Source: JAAFHS01 sp031396505
Lineage (GTDB): Bacteria > Pseudomonadota > Alphaproteobacteria > Rhodobacterales > Rhodobacteraceae
Length of the DNA stretch: 14,588 nucleotides
Direction: 5' to 3'
Assembly: GCA_031396505.1 (NCBI GenBank)
Contig: JANNKX010000336.1
Span: 1 to 14,588 of the forward strand
The notes beneath the pieces were generated by a model. The model was not told the DNA's origin, made no database searches, and saw nothing but the letters and a program-made list of their open reading frames with translations. Every line of letters starts with the position of its first letter. The stretch's first letter is position 1. Below, piece by piece: positions 6,963 to 13,984 of the stretch. Position numbers and translations under genes: made by a program.

Positions 6963-8163
6963 CGCCTGCGGCAATCCCCACCATCAGATCGTGCAGCACG
7001 GTCAGGCCAAGGGTGACCACGGCCACGGCCAATGCCGCGCGGTCGCTGCGGGCAAAGCCTGCCAGTTCGACCCGTTCCAGCATGTTCCAGGCCACGACAG
7101 CCAGCACGCCCGCCAGCACGGCAAGCGGCACATATGACGCAAGCGGGGCGGCGATCAGCATGAACGCCAGCAGAAACGCGGAATGCAGGAGGCCCGCCAC
7201 CGGGCCATGCGCGCCTGCACGCACGTTGGTGGCCGTGCGCGCGATGGTGCCCGTTACGCAGAACCCGCCAAACAGCGCGCTGGCCACATTGGCCACGCCT
7301 TGGGCCACCAGTTCGGCGTTGGGCGCGTGACGCTCGCCTGTCATGCGGTCGGCGACGACGGCGGACAGCAGCGATTCAATCGCGCCAAGCAGGGTAAAGG
7401 ACAGGGCGGCAGGCAGGACGGCGGTGAGCTTTTCCAACGTCATCGCGGGCAGTGACGGCATCGGAAAGGCCTGCGGGATGCCGCCAAAGCGCGATCCGAT
7501 GGTATCAACCTGCACCCCGGTCAGCACCGCCGCCACGGTGCCCACAATGACCACGATCAGCAGCACGGGCAGGCGTGGAGCGATGCGGCGCAGGGCAGCG
7601 ATGCCCGCGATGGTGCCCGCCGACAGGGCCACGGCGGCGATGTTCACCGTGCCGATGGCGGCCCACAGCGCGGGCAGCTTTTCGGCGATGGGCCCCGGTT
7701 CCTGTGCAAGGCGCAGACCCAGCAGGGGGGCAATCTCACTTGCCAGAATGATCAGGCCGATGCCGGTGGTAAACCCGACGGTGACGGCATGCGGGATGTG
7801 CCTGATCAGCCCGCCAAGGCGCAGCCAGCCAAGGCAGGCCAGCATCACGCCCGACATCGCGGTGGCAAGGATCAACCCGTCCATGCCATGTGCGGCGACC
7901 GTGGCCCCCACCAGCACGATGAACGCGCCCGCTGGCCCGCCGATCTGATAGCGCGACCCGCCAAGTGCGGAAATCACAAAGCCACCGATGATTGCGGTGA
8001 CAAGTCCCTGTGCCGGGGTGGCGCCACTGGCAATCGCAATCGCCATGGACAGGGGCAGGGCGACAATGGCGACAGTCAGGCCCGCCAGCGCATCGGCGCG
8101 AAAGGCCCGTGTGCCATAGCCGCCGCGCATGATGGGAATGATCCGGGGGGTCAGGGTGGGCAT
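6916..8163 (-). CDS. SulP-family inorganic anion transporter lacking a STAS domain
   Basis: Integral inner-membrane transporter of the SulP (SLC26) family, which moves sulfate, bicarbonate or related anions. The N-terminal signature is intact: RADALAGLTVAIVALPLSMA, then SGATPAQGLVTAIIGGF and GGSRYQIGGPAGAFIVLV. It is followed by HAVTVGFTTGIGLIILASE and the conserved later segment LGAIESLLSAVVADRMTG and RTATNVRAGA. The chain is hydrophobic throughout, consistent with the 14-segment fold. It stops at residue 415, just after the last helix (SLALLIAAIRRRGS), without the roughly 100-residue cytoplasmic STAS domain most SulP proteins carry. The stop is genuine and coding sequence of the convergent dehydrogenase occupies the DNA beyond it. 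The ATG at 8163 is preferred over a TTG at 8217, which would add 18 non-conserved residues. It is divergent from manB. The anion is unknown. Confidence 0.9.
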   Translation of the reverse strand: MPTLTPRIIPIMRGGYGTRAFRADALAGLTVAIVALPLSMAIAIASGATPAQGLVTAIIGGFVISALGGSRYQIGGPAGAFIVLVGATVAAHGMDGLILATAMSGVMLACLGWLRLGGLIRHIPHAVTVGFTTGIGLIILASEIAPLLGLRLAQEPGPIAEKLPALWAAIGTVNIAAVALSAGTIAGIAALRRIAPRLPVLLIVVIVGTVAAVLTGVQVDTIGSRFGGIPQAFPMPSLPAMTLEKLTAVLPAALSFTLLGAIESLLSAVVADRMTGERHAPNAELVAQGVANVASALFGGFCVTGTIARTATNVRAGAHGPVAGLLHSAFLLAFMLIAAPLASYVPLAVLAGVLAVVAWNMLERVELAGFARSDRAALAVAVVTLGLTVLHDLMVGIAAGVSLALLIAAIRRRGS

Positions 8164-8188
8164 TGCGGCTCTTGCTGTTGCAGGGGCG

Positions 8189-8217
8189 ACCCTATGCCCG
8201 CAGGCGCGGCCGTGCAA
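8189..8217 (-). promoter_or_regulatory. Weak candidate promoter for the SulP gene
   Basis: Read on the minus strand, TTGCAC (8217-8212) and TAGGGT (8194-8189) are 17 nt apart and about 25 nt upstream of the chosen start. Each hexamer matches the sigma-70 consensus at only three of six positions, so this is a tentative call supported mainly by spacing and by the divergent gene arrangement. Confidence 0.25.
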
Positions 8218-8220
8218 GGT

Positions 8221-8249
8221 TTGACCACGTCCCCTTGCCGGGCTAACAA
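8221..8249 (+). promoter_or_regulatory. Candidate sigma-70-type promoter for manB
   Basis: TTGACC (8221-8226, five of six matches to the -35 consensus) is followed after exactly 17 nt by TAACAA (8244-8249, a poor -10). Transcription would be expected to start about 7 nt later, at or next to the manB ATG at 8256. No Shine-Dalgarno sequence precedes that ATG, so a leaderless mRNA is a consistent reading. Confidence 0.4.
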
Positions 8250-8255
8250 CCGCGC

Positions 8256-9611
8256 ATGACCCTGACCTGTTTTACAGCGTATGACATTCGCGGCCGCCTT
8301 GGGGTGGACCTTGATGAAGGTATCGCTTTTCGCATTGGACGCGCCTTTGCGCATGTGCTGGGGGCACGGCGCGTGGTGTTGGGGCGCGATTGCCGCGCGT
8401 CATCGCAGGCTTTGGCGGATGCGGTGGCGGCGGGGCTGATGGCCGAGGGCGTGCAGGTGTTGGACCTTGGCCTGTGTGGCACCGAAGAGGTGTATCTCGC
8501 GACCGACCATCTGGGCGCGGATGGCGGGATTGCGGTGACAGCCTCGCACAATCCGATGGATTACAACGGGATGAAGATGGTGCAGGCGGGGGCTGCGCCG
8601 GTGGGGTGGGATACCGGGCTGTCGGCGATGCAAGGGCTGGCCAGTGCGGATGATTTCGGGCCGCCGGGGCAGGGAACGCGACAGGCGGTCGATTGCCGGG
8701 CGGCCTATGTGGCGCGTGTGTTGTCTTTTGTCGATATCGCAGCCCTGCGCCCGTTGCACATTCTGGTCAACGCAGGCAACGGCACGGCAGGGCCGACCTT
8801 CGATGCGATTGCGGATGGATTGGCGTCGCACGGGGCCCCTGTACGCTTTTCGCGCCTGCACCACGTGCCGGATGGCACCTTTCCCAATGGCATTCCGAAC
8901 CCTTTGCTGCCGGAAAATCAGCCGATGACAGCGGATGCAGTGGTGGCGGCGGGTGCCGATATGGGGGTGGCGTGGGACTGTGATTTTGATCGTTGTTTCT
9001 TGTTCGACGATCAGGGCACGTTTGTTCCCGGCGAATATGTCGTGGGCCTGCTGGCCGAAGTATTTCTGACCAAGGAGCCGGGGGCCACAATCGTGCATGA
9101 TCCGCGGGTCGTGTTGGGCACGCAGGATGCGATTGCCCGCGCGGGCGGTGTGGCTGTGCAGGCGCGCACGGGGCATGCGTTTCTGAAACAGGCGCTGCGC
9201 GACACGGGTGCGGTTTACGGCGGCGAGATGTCGGCGCATCATTATTTCCGCGATTTTATGGCCTGCGACAGCGGGATGATCCCATGGCTGCTGGTGGCGG
9301 AACTGATGGGGCGGACGGGGCTGCGGCTGGCCGAACTGATAGCGGCGCGGCGGGCGGCGTATCCGTCATCGGGCGAGATCAACTTTCGCGTGACGGATGC
9401 GGCGGCCTGTATCGCACGGGTGCGCGGGGCGTATCCGGCGGCTGTGGTTGATGAAACGGATGGTGCGTCGTTCAATTTTCCGGACTGGCGGTTCAACCTG
9501 CGGTCATCAAACACCGAAGCCCTGCTGCGCCTGAATGTGGAAAGCCGGGGGGATGCGGGGTTGGTGGCGCGGGAGGTGGCGGCGATTTCAGAAAAGATCG
9601 CGGAGAATTGA
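8256..9611 (+). CDS. manB: Phosphomannomutase (CpsG/ManB type)
   Basis: Alpha-D-phosphohexomutase interconverting mannose 6-phosphate and mannose 1-phosphate, feeding GDP-mannose for exopolysaccharide or LPS sugars. The protein aligns by eye along its length with E. coli CpsG (456 residues; here 451): TCFTAYDIRG start, phosphoserine loop TASHNPMDYNGMK (Ser97), metal loop DCDFDR (241-246), GHAFLKQALR, sugar-binding GGEMSAHHYFRD (322-333), CDSGMIPWLLVAEL, and the C-terminal phosphate-binding NLRSSNTE. The second residue of the metal loop is Cys where E. coli CpsG has Gly (DGDFDR); the three aspartates are intact. Some relatives also act on glucose phosphates, so dual specificity is possible. 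No polysaccharide genes adjoin it, so it stands alone. The ATG has no upstream Shine-Dalgarno, but the family N-terminus begins right there. Confidence 0.94.
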   Translation: MTLTCFTAYDIRGRLGVDLDEGIAFRIGRAFAHVLGARRVVLGRDCRASSQALADAVAAGLMAEGVQVLDLGLCGTEEVYLATDHLGADGGIAVTASHNPMDYNGMKMVQAGAAPVGWDTGLSAMQGLASADDFGPPGQGTRQAVDCRAAYVARVLSFVDIAALRPLHILVNAGNGTAGPTFDAIADGLASHGAPVRFSRLHHVPDGTFPNGIPNPLLPENQPMTADAVVAAGADMGVAWDCDFDRCFLFDDQGTFVPGEYVVGLLAEVFLTKEPGATIVHDPRVVLGTQDAIARAGGVAVQARTGHAFLKQALRDTGAVYGGEMSAHHYFRDFMACDSGMIPWLLVAELMGRTGLRLAELIAARRAAYPSSGEINFRVTDAAACIARVRGAYPAAVVDETDGASFNFPDWRFNLRSSNTEALLRLNVESRGDAGLVAREVAAISEKIAEN

Positions 9612-9629
9612 CGGCTGTCAATTTTTGAC
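9608..9629. repeat. Three alternating TTGAC/GTCAA half-sites after manB
   Basis: TTGAC (9608-9612), GTCAA (9617-9621) and TTGAC (9625-9629) alternate with spacers GGCT and TTT. The middle copy can pair with either neighbour, giving two mutually exclusive hairpins or two overlapping inverted repeats; the first copy includes the manB stop codon. They open an AT-richer 136-bp gap (9612-9747) between the convergent manB and dehydratase genes. Apart from a TGTTAACA palindrome at 9685-9692, nothing else stands out there. The site could be a protein-binding site or a crude bidirectional terminator; neither is demonstrated. Confidence 0.4.
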
Positions 9630-9747
9630 TTTATTCAATGTTATCAACGGTTCACCTCCAAATTTCCGGCTCTTTTTCAGACCTTGTTAACACTTGCGCG
9701 GTGCCCCGGCGACAGCGATCCGCTCAAAAGGGGCGTGCGACGCGGGC

Positions 9748-11253
9748 CTACATCACGGCACCGATCTGCCATGGCACAAATTCGGCCCCGCCAAAACCAA
9801 GTTGTTCGGAAAAGGTTTGCTCACCCGATGCAGTGGCAATGATTTTATCAAGGATTTCAGAACCTTTCGCGGCGATGCTGATTCCCTTTGTCAAGATGTC
9901 GCCGCAGTTGATATCCATATCCTCGGCCATCTTGTGATACATTTCGTCATTCGTGGCCAGCTTGATGCAGGGGCTGGGTTTGTACCCCGACACCGACCCG
10001 CGCCCAGTGGTGAACACGATCAGCGTCGCCCCCGATGCAATCTGGCCTGTGACGGAACAGGGGTCATAACCGGGGCTGTCCATATAGACAAAACCGGGCG
10101 TGGTGATGGGTTCTGCGAATTTGTAAACGCCAGACAGCGGGGCCGTGCCGCCCTTGGCGACTGCCCCCAACGATTTCTCTAAGATCGTCGTCAGCCCGCC
10201 CTTTTTGTTGCCGGGGGATGGATTGTTGTCCATCTCGCCGCCGTTGCGGGCGGTGTAATCTTCCCACCAGCGGATGCGGTCCAGCAGTTTCTCGCCGACC
10301 TCGGCACTGACGGCGCGGCGGGTCAGCAGGTGTTCTGCGCCATAAATCTCGGGTGTTTCGGACAGGATGGTGGTGCCACCCATCTGCACCAGCAAATCGC
10401 TGGCCGCGCCAAGGGCCGGGTTTGCGGTGATGCCGGAATAGCCATCCGAGCCGCCACATTGCAGACCAATGATCAGCTTTGACACCGGCGCAGGCGCACG
10501 GCGCACTTCAGACGCCACTTCAGACATTTCGCGCAATACCTTGATACCACGTTCGATTGTGGCACGCGTCCCACCCGTGCCTTGGATCGTCATATAGCGG
10601 AAATTGCCGTCAGGGCGCAGCCGCCCTTGGCCGACAAGATCGGGCACCTGCATGACCTCGCATCCCAATCCCACCAACAGAATGCCCGCAAAGTTTGCAT
10701 TGCGCGCATAGCCTTTCAGGGTGCGCATCAGGGTGTCATACCCCTCATTCACGCCAGACATGCCGCAGCCTGTGGCATGGACGATCGGCACAACACCGTC
10801 GATGCCCGCGCGCATGATGGCGGGGTCACGCTCCGCTGCCTCGGCAATGAACCGGGCGACAGACCCGGAACAGTTCACCGAGGTCAGGATGCCCAGATAG
10901 TTGCGCGTGCCAACCTGCCCGTCAGCGCGGTGAAAGCCCATGAAGGTGCGCGGCGTCACGGCAGGCAGGGCATGGCAATCGGCACCGATGGCATATTCGG
11001 TGCTGTGCGGCCCCATGCCAAGGTTATGGCTGTGGACATGCGCGCCGGGTGCGATGTCGTGGGTGGCCTGCCCGATGATCTGGCCATAGCGCAGTACGGG
11101 CGTGCCCATGGGCAGGGGGGCACTGGCAATCTTGTGCCCGCGCGGCACGGCGGCGGGCAGGGTGGCAAATCCCAGATCGCAGCCTGCGGGCAGATCGGCC
11201 AAGGCGATCACGACGCTGTCATTGGCGTGCAGTCTGATGAAATTTTCGGCCAT
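9748..11253 (-). CDS. UxaA/GarD-family sugar-acid dehydratase (altronate dehydratase-like)
   Basis: Lyase removing water from an aldonate/aldarate to give a 2-keto-3-deoxy acid. The 501-residue protein follows E. coli UxaA (495) throughout. It has an N-terminal SAF domain (about 10-78: NDSVVIALADLPAG, RGHKIA, AHVHSHNLG), then DGQVGTRNYLGILTSVNCS, TGCGMSG (C163), GLGCEVMQ (C198), LQCGGSDGYSGITANP (C266), GGTTILSETPEIYGAE, the NNPSPGNKKGGLTT block, and VFTTGRGSVSG near the end. The cysteines in these motifs are those expected around the catalytic metal. The ATG at 11253 has GGGGG 4 nt upstream and aligns with the UxaA N-terminus; an ATG at 11301 would add 16 unlikely residues. It is divergent from a GntR regulator, so likely under its control. 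Substrate is open: altronate, galactarate or another sugar acid. Confidence 0.9.
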   Translation of the reverse strand: MAENFIRLHANDSVVIALADLPAGCDLGFATLPAAVPRGHKIASAPLPMGTPVLRYGQIIGQATHDIAPGAHVHSHNLGMGPHSTEYAIGADCHALPAVTPRTFMGFHRADGQVGTRNYLGILTSVNCSGSVARFIAEAAERDPAIMRAGIDGVVPIVHATGCGMSGVNEGYDTLMRTLKGYARNANFAGILLVGLGCEVMQVPDLVGQGRLRPDGNFRYMTIQGTGGTRATIERGIKVLREMSEVASEVRRAPAPVSKLIIGLQCGGSDGYSGITANPALGAASDLLVQMGGTTILSETPEIYGAEHLLTRRAVSAEVGEKLLDRIRWWEDYTARNGGEMDNNPSPGNKKGGLTTILEKSLGAVAKGGTAPLSGVYKFAEPITTPGFVYMDSPGYDPCSVTGQIASGATLIVFTTGRGSVSGYKPSPCIKLATNDEMYHKMAEDMDINCGDILTKGISIAAKGSEILDKIIATASGEQTFSEQLGFGGAEFVPWQIGAVM

Positions 11254-11294
11254 GATTCCCCCGAAATGGACCTTTTCGCGCGCGTCCACTTCCC

Positions 11295-11313
11295 CTAACA
11301 TGTTAGTATGTTA
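11295..11313. promoter_or_regulatory. Probable operator of the divergent GntR regulator
   Basis: CTAACATGTTAG at 11295-11306 is a perfect 12-bp palindrome. A third copy of its half-site, ATGTTA, follows at 11308-11313 and overlaps the regulator's ATG, so TAACAT-N6-ATGTTA is also an inverted repeat. The site lies in the 54 bp between the divergent dehydratase and GntR genes, the normal place for a FadR/FCD-type autoregulatory operator. On the minus strand TAACAT (11313-11308) could also serve as the -10 of a weak dehydratase promoter, with TTGTGG (11337-11332) 18 nt upstream. Binding is inferred. Confidence 0.6.
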
Positions 11314-12027
11314 CAGGCACCGGAACCCCCGCCACAAGACCCTTTGCGCCTGATGCCGCTTGCGGCGTTCACGGGCACATTGGGCCAAGGGGTGTATCAG
11401 TCGCTGCGCCATGCGATCCTGACGCTGGGCTTTCGGCCTGGTGAAATTCTGCGCAAACCGTCGATCTGTGCAGCGCTCGGCGTGTCGCGCAGCCCGGTGT
11501 CGGAGGCGCTGGCGCGGCTGGCAGTGGATGGTCTGGTGGATGTGGTGCCGCAGGCGGGGACGTTCGTTGCTCGGTTTTCGATGATGGAAATCCGCGAGGG
11601 GGCGTTTTTGCGCGAAGCGATCGAGGTCGCGGCGATCGAACAGGTGGCAAGCGGGATCACGGATGATCAACTGGCGGCCTTGGCGGAAAACATTACGGCA
11701 CAGGCCGGGGCGATTGCGGCGGGTGACACGGGCGGGTTCTACGCGCTGGACGGGGCGATGCACAGGATGCTGTTGTCATTTACGGGCTATGGCAAACTGG
11801 CGCATGTGTCGCAAACGGCGTGGTTGCATGTGGACCGCGCGCGGCAGTTGATCTTGCCTGTGCCGGGGCGGGTGGCGGCAACACTGAACGAACACCGCGC
11901 GATTCTGGCGGCCTTGCAGGCGCGCGACCCGGATGCGGCGCGGCTTGCGGTGCGGGCGCATTTACGTCAGCTTGTGACCTATCTGGAGCCGCTGGAACGC
12001 GAGCGTCCCGATCTGTTTTCTTCTTGA
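11308..12027 (+). CDS. GntR-family transcriptional regulator, FadR/FCD subfamily
   Basis: DNA-binding regulator, probably a repressor relieved by a pathway intermediate. Residues about 24-88 form the winged helix-turn-helix (VYQSLRHAIL, then LRKPSICAALGVSRSPVSEALARLAVDGLV, then VPQAGTFVARF). Residues about 95-225 are the all-helical FCD ligand domain. Its putative metal ligands D148 and H152 (DGAMH), H196 (EHRAIL) and H218 (RAHLRQL) are all present with family-like spacing, suggesting an organic-acid effector bound through a metal. At 239 residues the length is usual. The ATG at 11308 has no Shine-Dalgarno and overlaps the putative operator; ATG 11353 is an alternative start that would remove 15 proline-rich, probably non-conserved residues. 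It is followed at 11 bp by the isomerase gene, so it probably regulates both arms of the cluster and itself. Confidence 0.92.
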   Translation: MLQAPEPPPQDPLRLMPLAAFTGTLGQGVYQSLRHAILTLGFRPGEILRKPSICAALGVSRSPVSEALARLAVDGLVDVVPQAGTFVARFSMMEIREGAFLREAIEVAAIEQVASGITDDQLAALAENITAQAGAIAAGDTGGFYALDGAMHRMLLSFTGYGKLAHVSQTAWLHVDRARQLILPVPGRVAATLNEHRAILAALQARDPDAARLAVRAHLRQLVTYLEPLERERPDLFSS

Positions 12028-12038
12028 TCTGAGGCCCC

Positions 12039-12998
12039 ATGATCCCCAATGCCCCCCGCTATGCGGCCCGCCTGAACGCGTTCAAACAGGGGCGCGGCAC
12101 GGTTGCCGATATGCTGGCGCGGGCGGGGCAGGTGGGGGGGCTGACGGCGGCGGACCTGAATTACCCGGATCATTTTGAGCACCATGCGCCGGGTGAATTG
12201 TCAGGGCTGCTGGGCGATCAGGGCATGGTGCTGAACGGGCTGGCGATGCGGTATTACACCGATCCGGGGTTCCGGCTGGGGGCATTCACGCATCCGGATG
12301 CAGGCATGCGGCGCGCAGCGATTGATCTGACAAAGCGCGGGATTGATGCCTGTGCGGCGATGGGTGGATCAGTGATGACGCTGTGGATGGGGCAGGATGG
12401 GTTCGATTACAGCTTTCAGGCGGATTACGCGCGGATGTGGGACGATACGCTGGCGGCGGTGGCCGAAGTGGCCGATCACAACACCCGCATTGATATCGCG
12501 CTGGAATATAAACCGAATGAGCCGCGCGCCTTTGCGCTGATGCCGGATATGGGCACAACCTTGCTGGCTTTGCACGAGGTGGGCCGCGCCAATACGGGCG
12601 TGACGCTGGATTTCTGCCATGTGCTGTTTGCAGGCGAAATGCCCGCACAGGCGGCGCAACTGGCGGCACGGTACAGCCGCATTCTGGGCGTGCATCTGAA
12701 CGATGGCTACGGCAAGCGCGATGACGGACTGATCGCGGGGGCGGTGCATCCGGTGCAGACGGTGGAGTTGTTCGTGGAACTGGCACGCGTCGGCTATATG
12801 GGGGTGATCTATTTCGACACCTTCCCCGATCATGGCGGCATGGACCCGGTGATGGAGGCGCGCGCCAATATCCACCTGACGGAACGTCTGCGCGCCGTGG
12901 CCGCGCGTCTGGCCGAAGATGGCGCTCTGGCTGAAGCCAGAACGCGCCAGGACGCAGCGACCGTGACGCGTATCGTGACGGATGCCTTGTATGGCTGA
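12039..12998 (+). CDS. TIM-barrel sugar isomerase (xylose/L-rhamnose isomerase-like metal site)
   Basis: Xylose-isomerase-like TIM-barrel enzyme of 319 residues. Putative metal ligands are E156 (ALEYKPNEPR), D191 and H194 (LDFCHVLF), H219 (GVHLND), D228/D229 (KRDDG) and D260 (YFDTFPD). From memory, Pseudomonas stutzeri L-rhamnose isomerase uses E219, D254, H281, D327 and H257, D289, D291; the E-to-D step (35) and D-to-H step (3) are identical here. That favours a two-metal aldose-ketose isomerase over a one-metal epimerase, though an epimerase cannot be excluded. It is shorter than that enzyme (about 430), lacking its N-terminal extension. The start follows GAGG at 12031-12034. The gene lies 11 bp after the regulator and overlaps the kinase gene by 8 bp, so the two enzymes probably act in succession. 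Sugar unknown. Confidence 0.85.
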   Translation: MIPNAPRYAARLNAFKQGRGTVADMLARAGQVGGLTAADLNYPDHFEHHAPGELSGLLGDQGMVLNGLAMRYYTDPGFRLGAFTHPDAGMRRAAIDLTKRGIDACAAMGGSVMTLWMGQDGFDYSFQADYARMWDDTLAAVAEVADHNTRIDIALEYKPNEPRAFALMPDMGTTLLALHEVGRANTGVTLDFCHVLFAGEMPAQAAQLAARYSRILGVHLNDGYGKRDDGLIAGAVHPVQTVELFVELARVGYMGVIYFDTFPDHGGMDPVMEARANIHLTERLRAVAARLAEDGALAEARTRQDAATVTRIVTDALYG

Positions 12999-13875
12999 AC
13001 CGGTGATCCTGGTGGCAGGCTCGTTGCATCTGGATGTGCTGGTGGCTGCCCCGCATTTGCCGCGCATGGACGAGACGGTCACGGGTCTTGGCGTCAGTTA
13101 TGCCTTTGGCGGCAAGGGTGGCAATCAGGCGGTGGCCTGCGCGCGCATGGGGGCGCGGGCGCATATGGCGGGGGCGGTGGGCAGCGATGATTTCGCATCG
13201 ACCATCCTGTCCACGCTGGACCGCGAAGGCGTGGACCGGGGGCAGGTTGCGCGTATGGAAGGGGCCTCGGGGATGAGTGTGGCGATCACCGAACCCGGTG
13301 GCGGCTATGGCGCGGTGATTGTCTCGGCGGCCAACCTCGCCTTTGATCCAGCGCGGGTGGCCTTCCCGCGCGGCTGCGATATCCTGATGCTGCAGAACGA
13401 AATCCCGAGCGCGGCAAACCTGTTTCTGGCCCGCCGTGCCGCATCTGCTGGCATCCGCGTCGTGCTGAACGCCGCCCCTGCGCGCGCGATGGACCCTGAT
13501 CTGCTGGCCCTCACCGATCTGCTGATCGTGAACCGCGGCGAGGCCGCCGCCCTGACGTCGCAAAACGAGGACACCCTCAGCCCGATGGGAACCGCACGCG
13601 CGCTGGAAGAGCGTATCGCGGGCCATGCGATCATCACGTTGGGCGGGCAGGGCTGCGCTTTTGCCGATGATATCCATCCCGCCCATGATGTGCCGGTGAT
13701 TTCGACCCATGGCGCAGGCGATGCATTTGCCGGGGCGTTGGCCACGCTCTGGGCGCAGGACGCCACCCTGCAAGAGGCGATTGCCTTTGCGCAGTCCGCG
13801 GCGGCCCTGCATGTCTCGACCCCGGTTGATCAGCGCCCGCAGATCACGGTTGCACGCGTGCGCCTGTTTCTCTGA
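12991..13875 (+). CDS. PfkB-family sugar kinase, ribokinase type
   Basis: ATP-dependent kinase of the ribokinase/PfkB family, expected to phosphorylate a sugar or ketose in the cytosol. Visible features of the 294-residue protein are the N-terminal GSLHLDVLV with Asp15, the ribokinase signature AFGGKGGNQAVACARMGA (38-55, GGKGGNQ substrate loop), VGSDDFA, LQNEIP (135-140), the VNRGEA Mg-binding N-x-x-E motif (N182, E184), and the anion hole with catalytic base GAGDAFAGAL (D244). The pattern matches ribokinase better than 2-keto-3-deoxygluconate kinases. Two ATGs exist; 12991 is preferred over 12982 because GGATG at 12980-12984 is 6 nt upstream and the family N-terminus begins there. It overlaps the isomerase stop by 8 bp (ATGGCTGA), implying coupling. 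Given the isomerase, a ketose product is a plausible substrate. Confidence 0.9.
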   Translation: MAEPVILVAGSLHLDVLVAAPHLPRMDETVTGLGVSYAFGGKGGNQAVACARMGARAHMAGAVGSDDFASTILSTLDREGVDRGQVARMEGASGMSVAITEPGGGYGAVIVSAANLAFDPARVAFPRGCDILMLQNEIPSAANLFLARRAASAGIRVVLNAAPARAMDPDLLALTDLLIVNRGEAAALTSQNEDTLSPMGTARALEERIAGHAIITLGGQGCAFADDIHPAHDVPVISTHGAGDAFAGALATLWAQDATLQEAIAFAQSAAALHVSTPVDQRPQITVARVRLFL

Positions 13876-13919
13876 CAGCTTCCTCTCTGTCCAAATATCC
13901 GCGCCGCAGGCAACCCTGA

Positions 13920-13976
13920 GCCGATCCGGCTTTGCCGGTCGGCGAGGCAAAAGGCCTGCGCGCATTTTTGCGCGCA
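13920..13976. terminator. Paired hairpins between convergent kinase and lactonase genes
   Basis: The first hairpin has arms GCCGATCCGGC (13920-13930) and GCCGGTCGGC (13934-13943), a TTT loop and one bulged base. The second is a perfect 7-bp stem TGCGCGC/GCGCGCA (13957-13963 and 13970-13976) with an ATTTTT loop. Read leftward, the second is followed by GGCC and a T4 run (13952-13949), so it may terminate the lactonase transcript; the first would serve the kinase operon. Neither has a long U-tract, so strength is uncertain. The 109-bp gap holds no other visible feature. Confidence 0.5.
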
Positions 13977-13984
13977 CCAATCTG

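Noticed and set aside
8164..8217. TTG at 8217 as start of the SulP gene
   Set aside because: Rare start codon and 18 extra residues of Arg/Ala-rich, non-family sequence; the ATG at 8163 fits better.
9612..9652. Tiny minus-strand frame preceded by GGAGGTGA in the manB-dehydratase gap
   Set aside because: It begins with TTG, encodes about nine residues, and nothing else supports translation; the SD-like string is probably chance.
11254..11301. ATG at 11301 as start of the dehydratase
   Set aside because: It lies inside the palindrome, adds 16 residues absent from UxaA, and the ATG at 11253 has a GGGGG ribosome-binding site.
12991..13875. Shift toward C-ending codons in the second half of the kinase gene, considered as a recombination mark
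   Set aside because: The change is gradual, all kinase motifs are in order, and no junction sequence or repeat is present.
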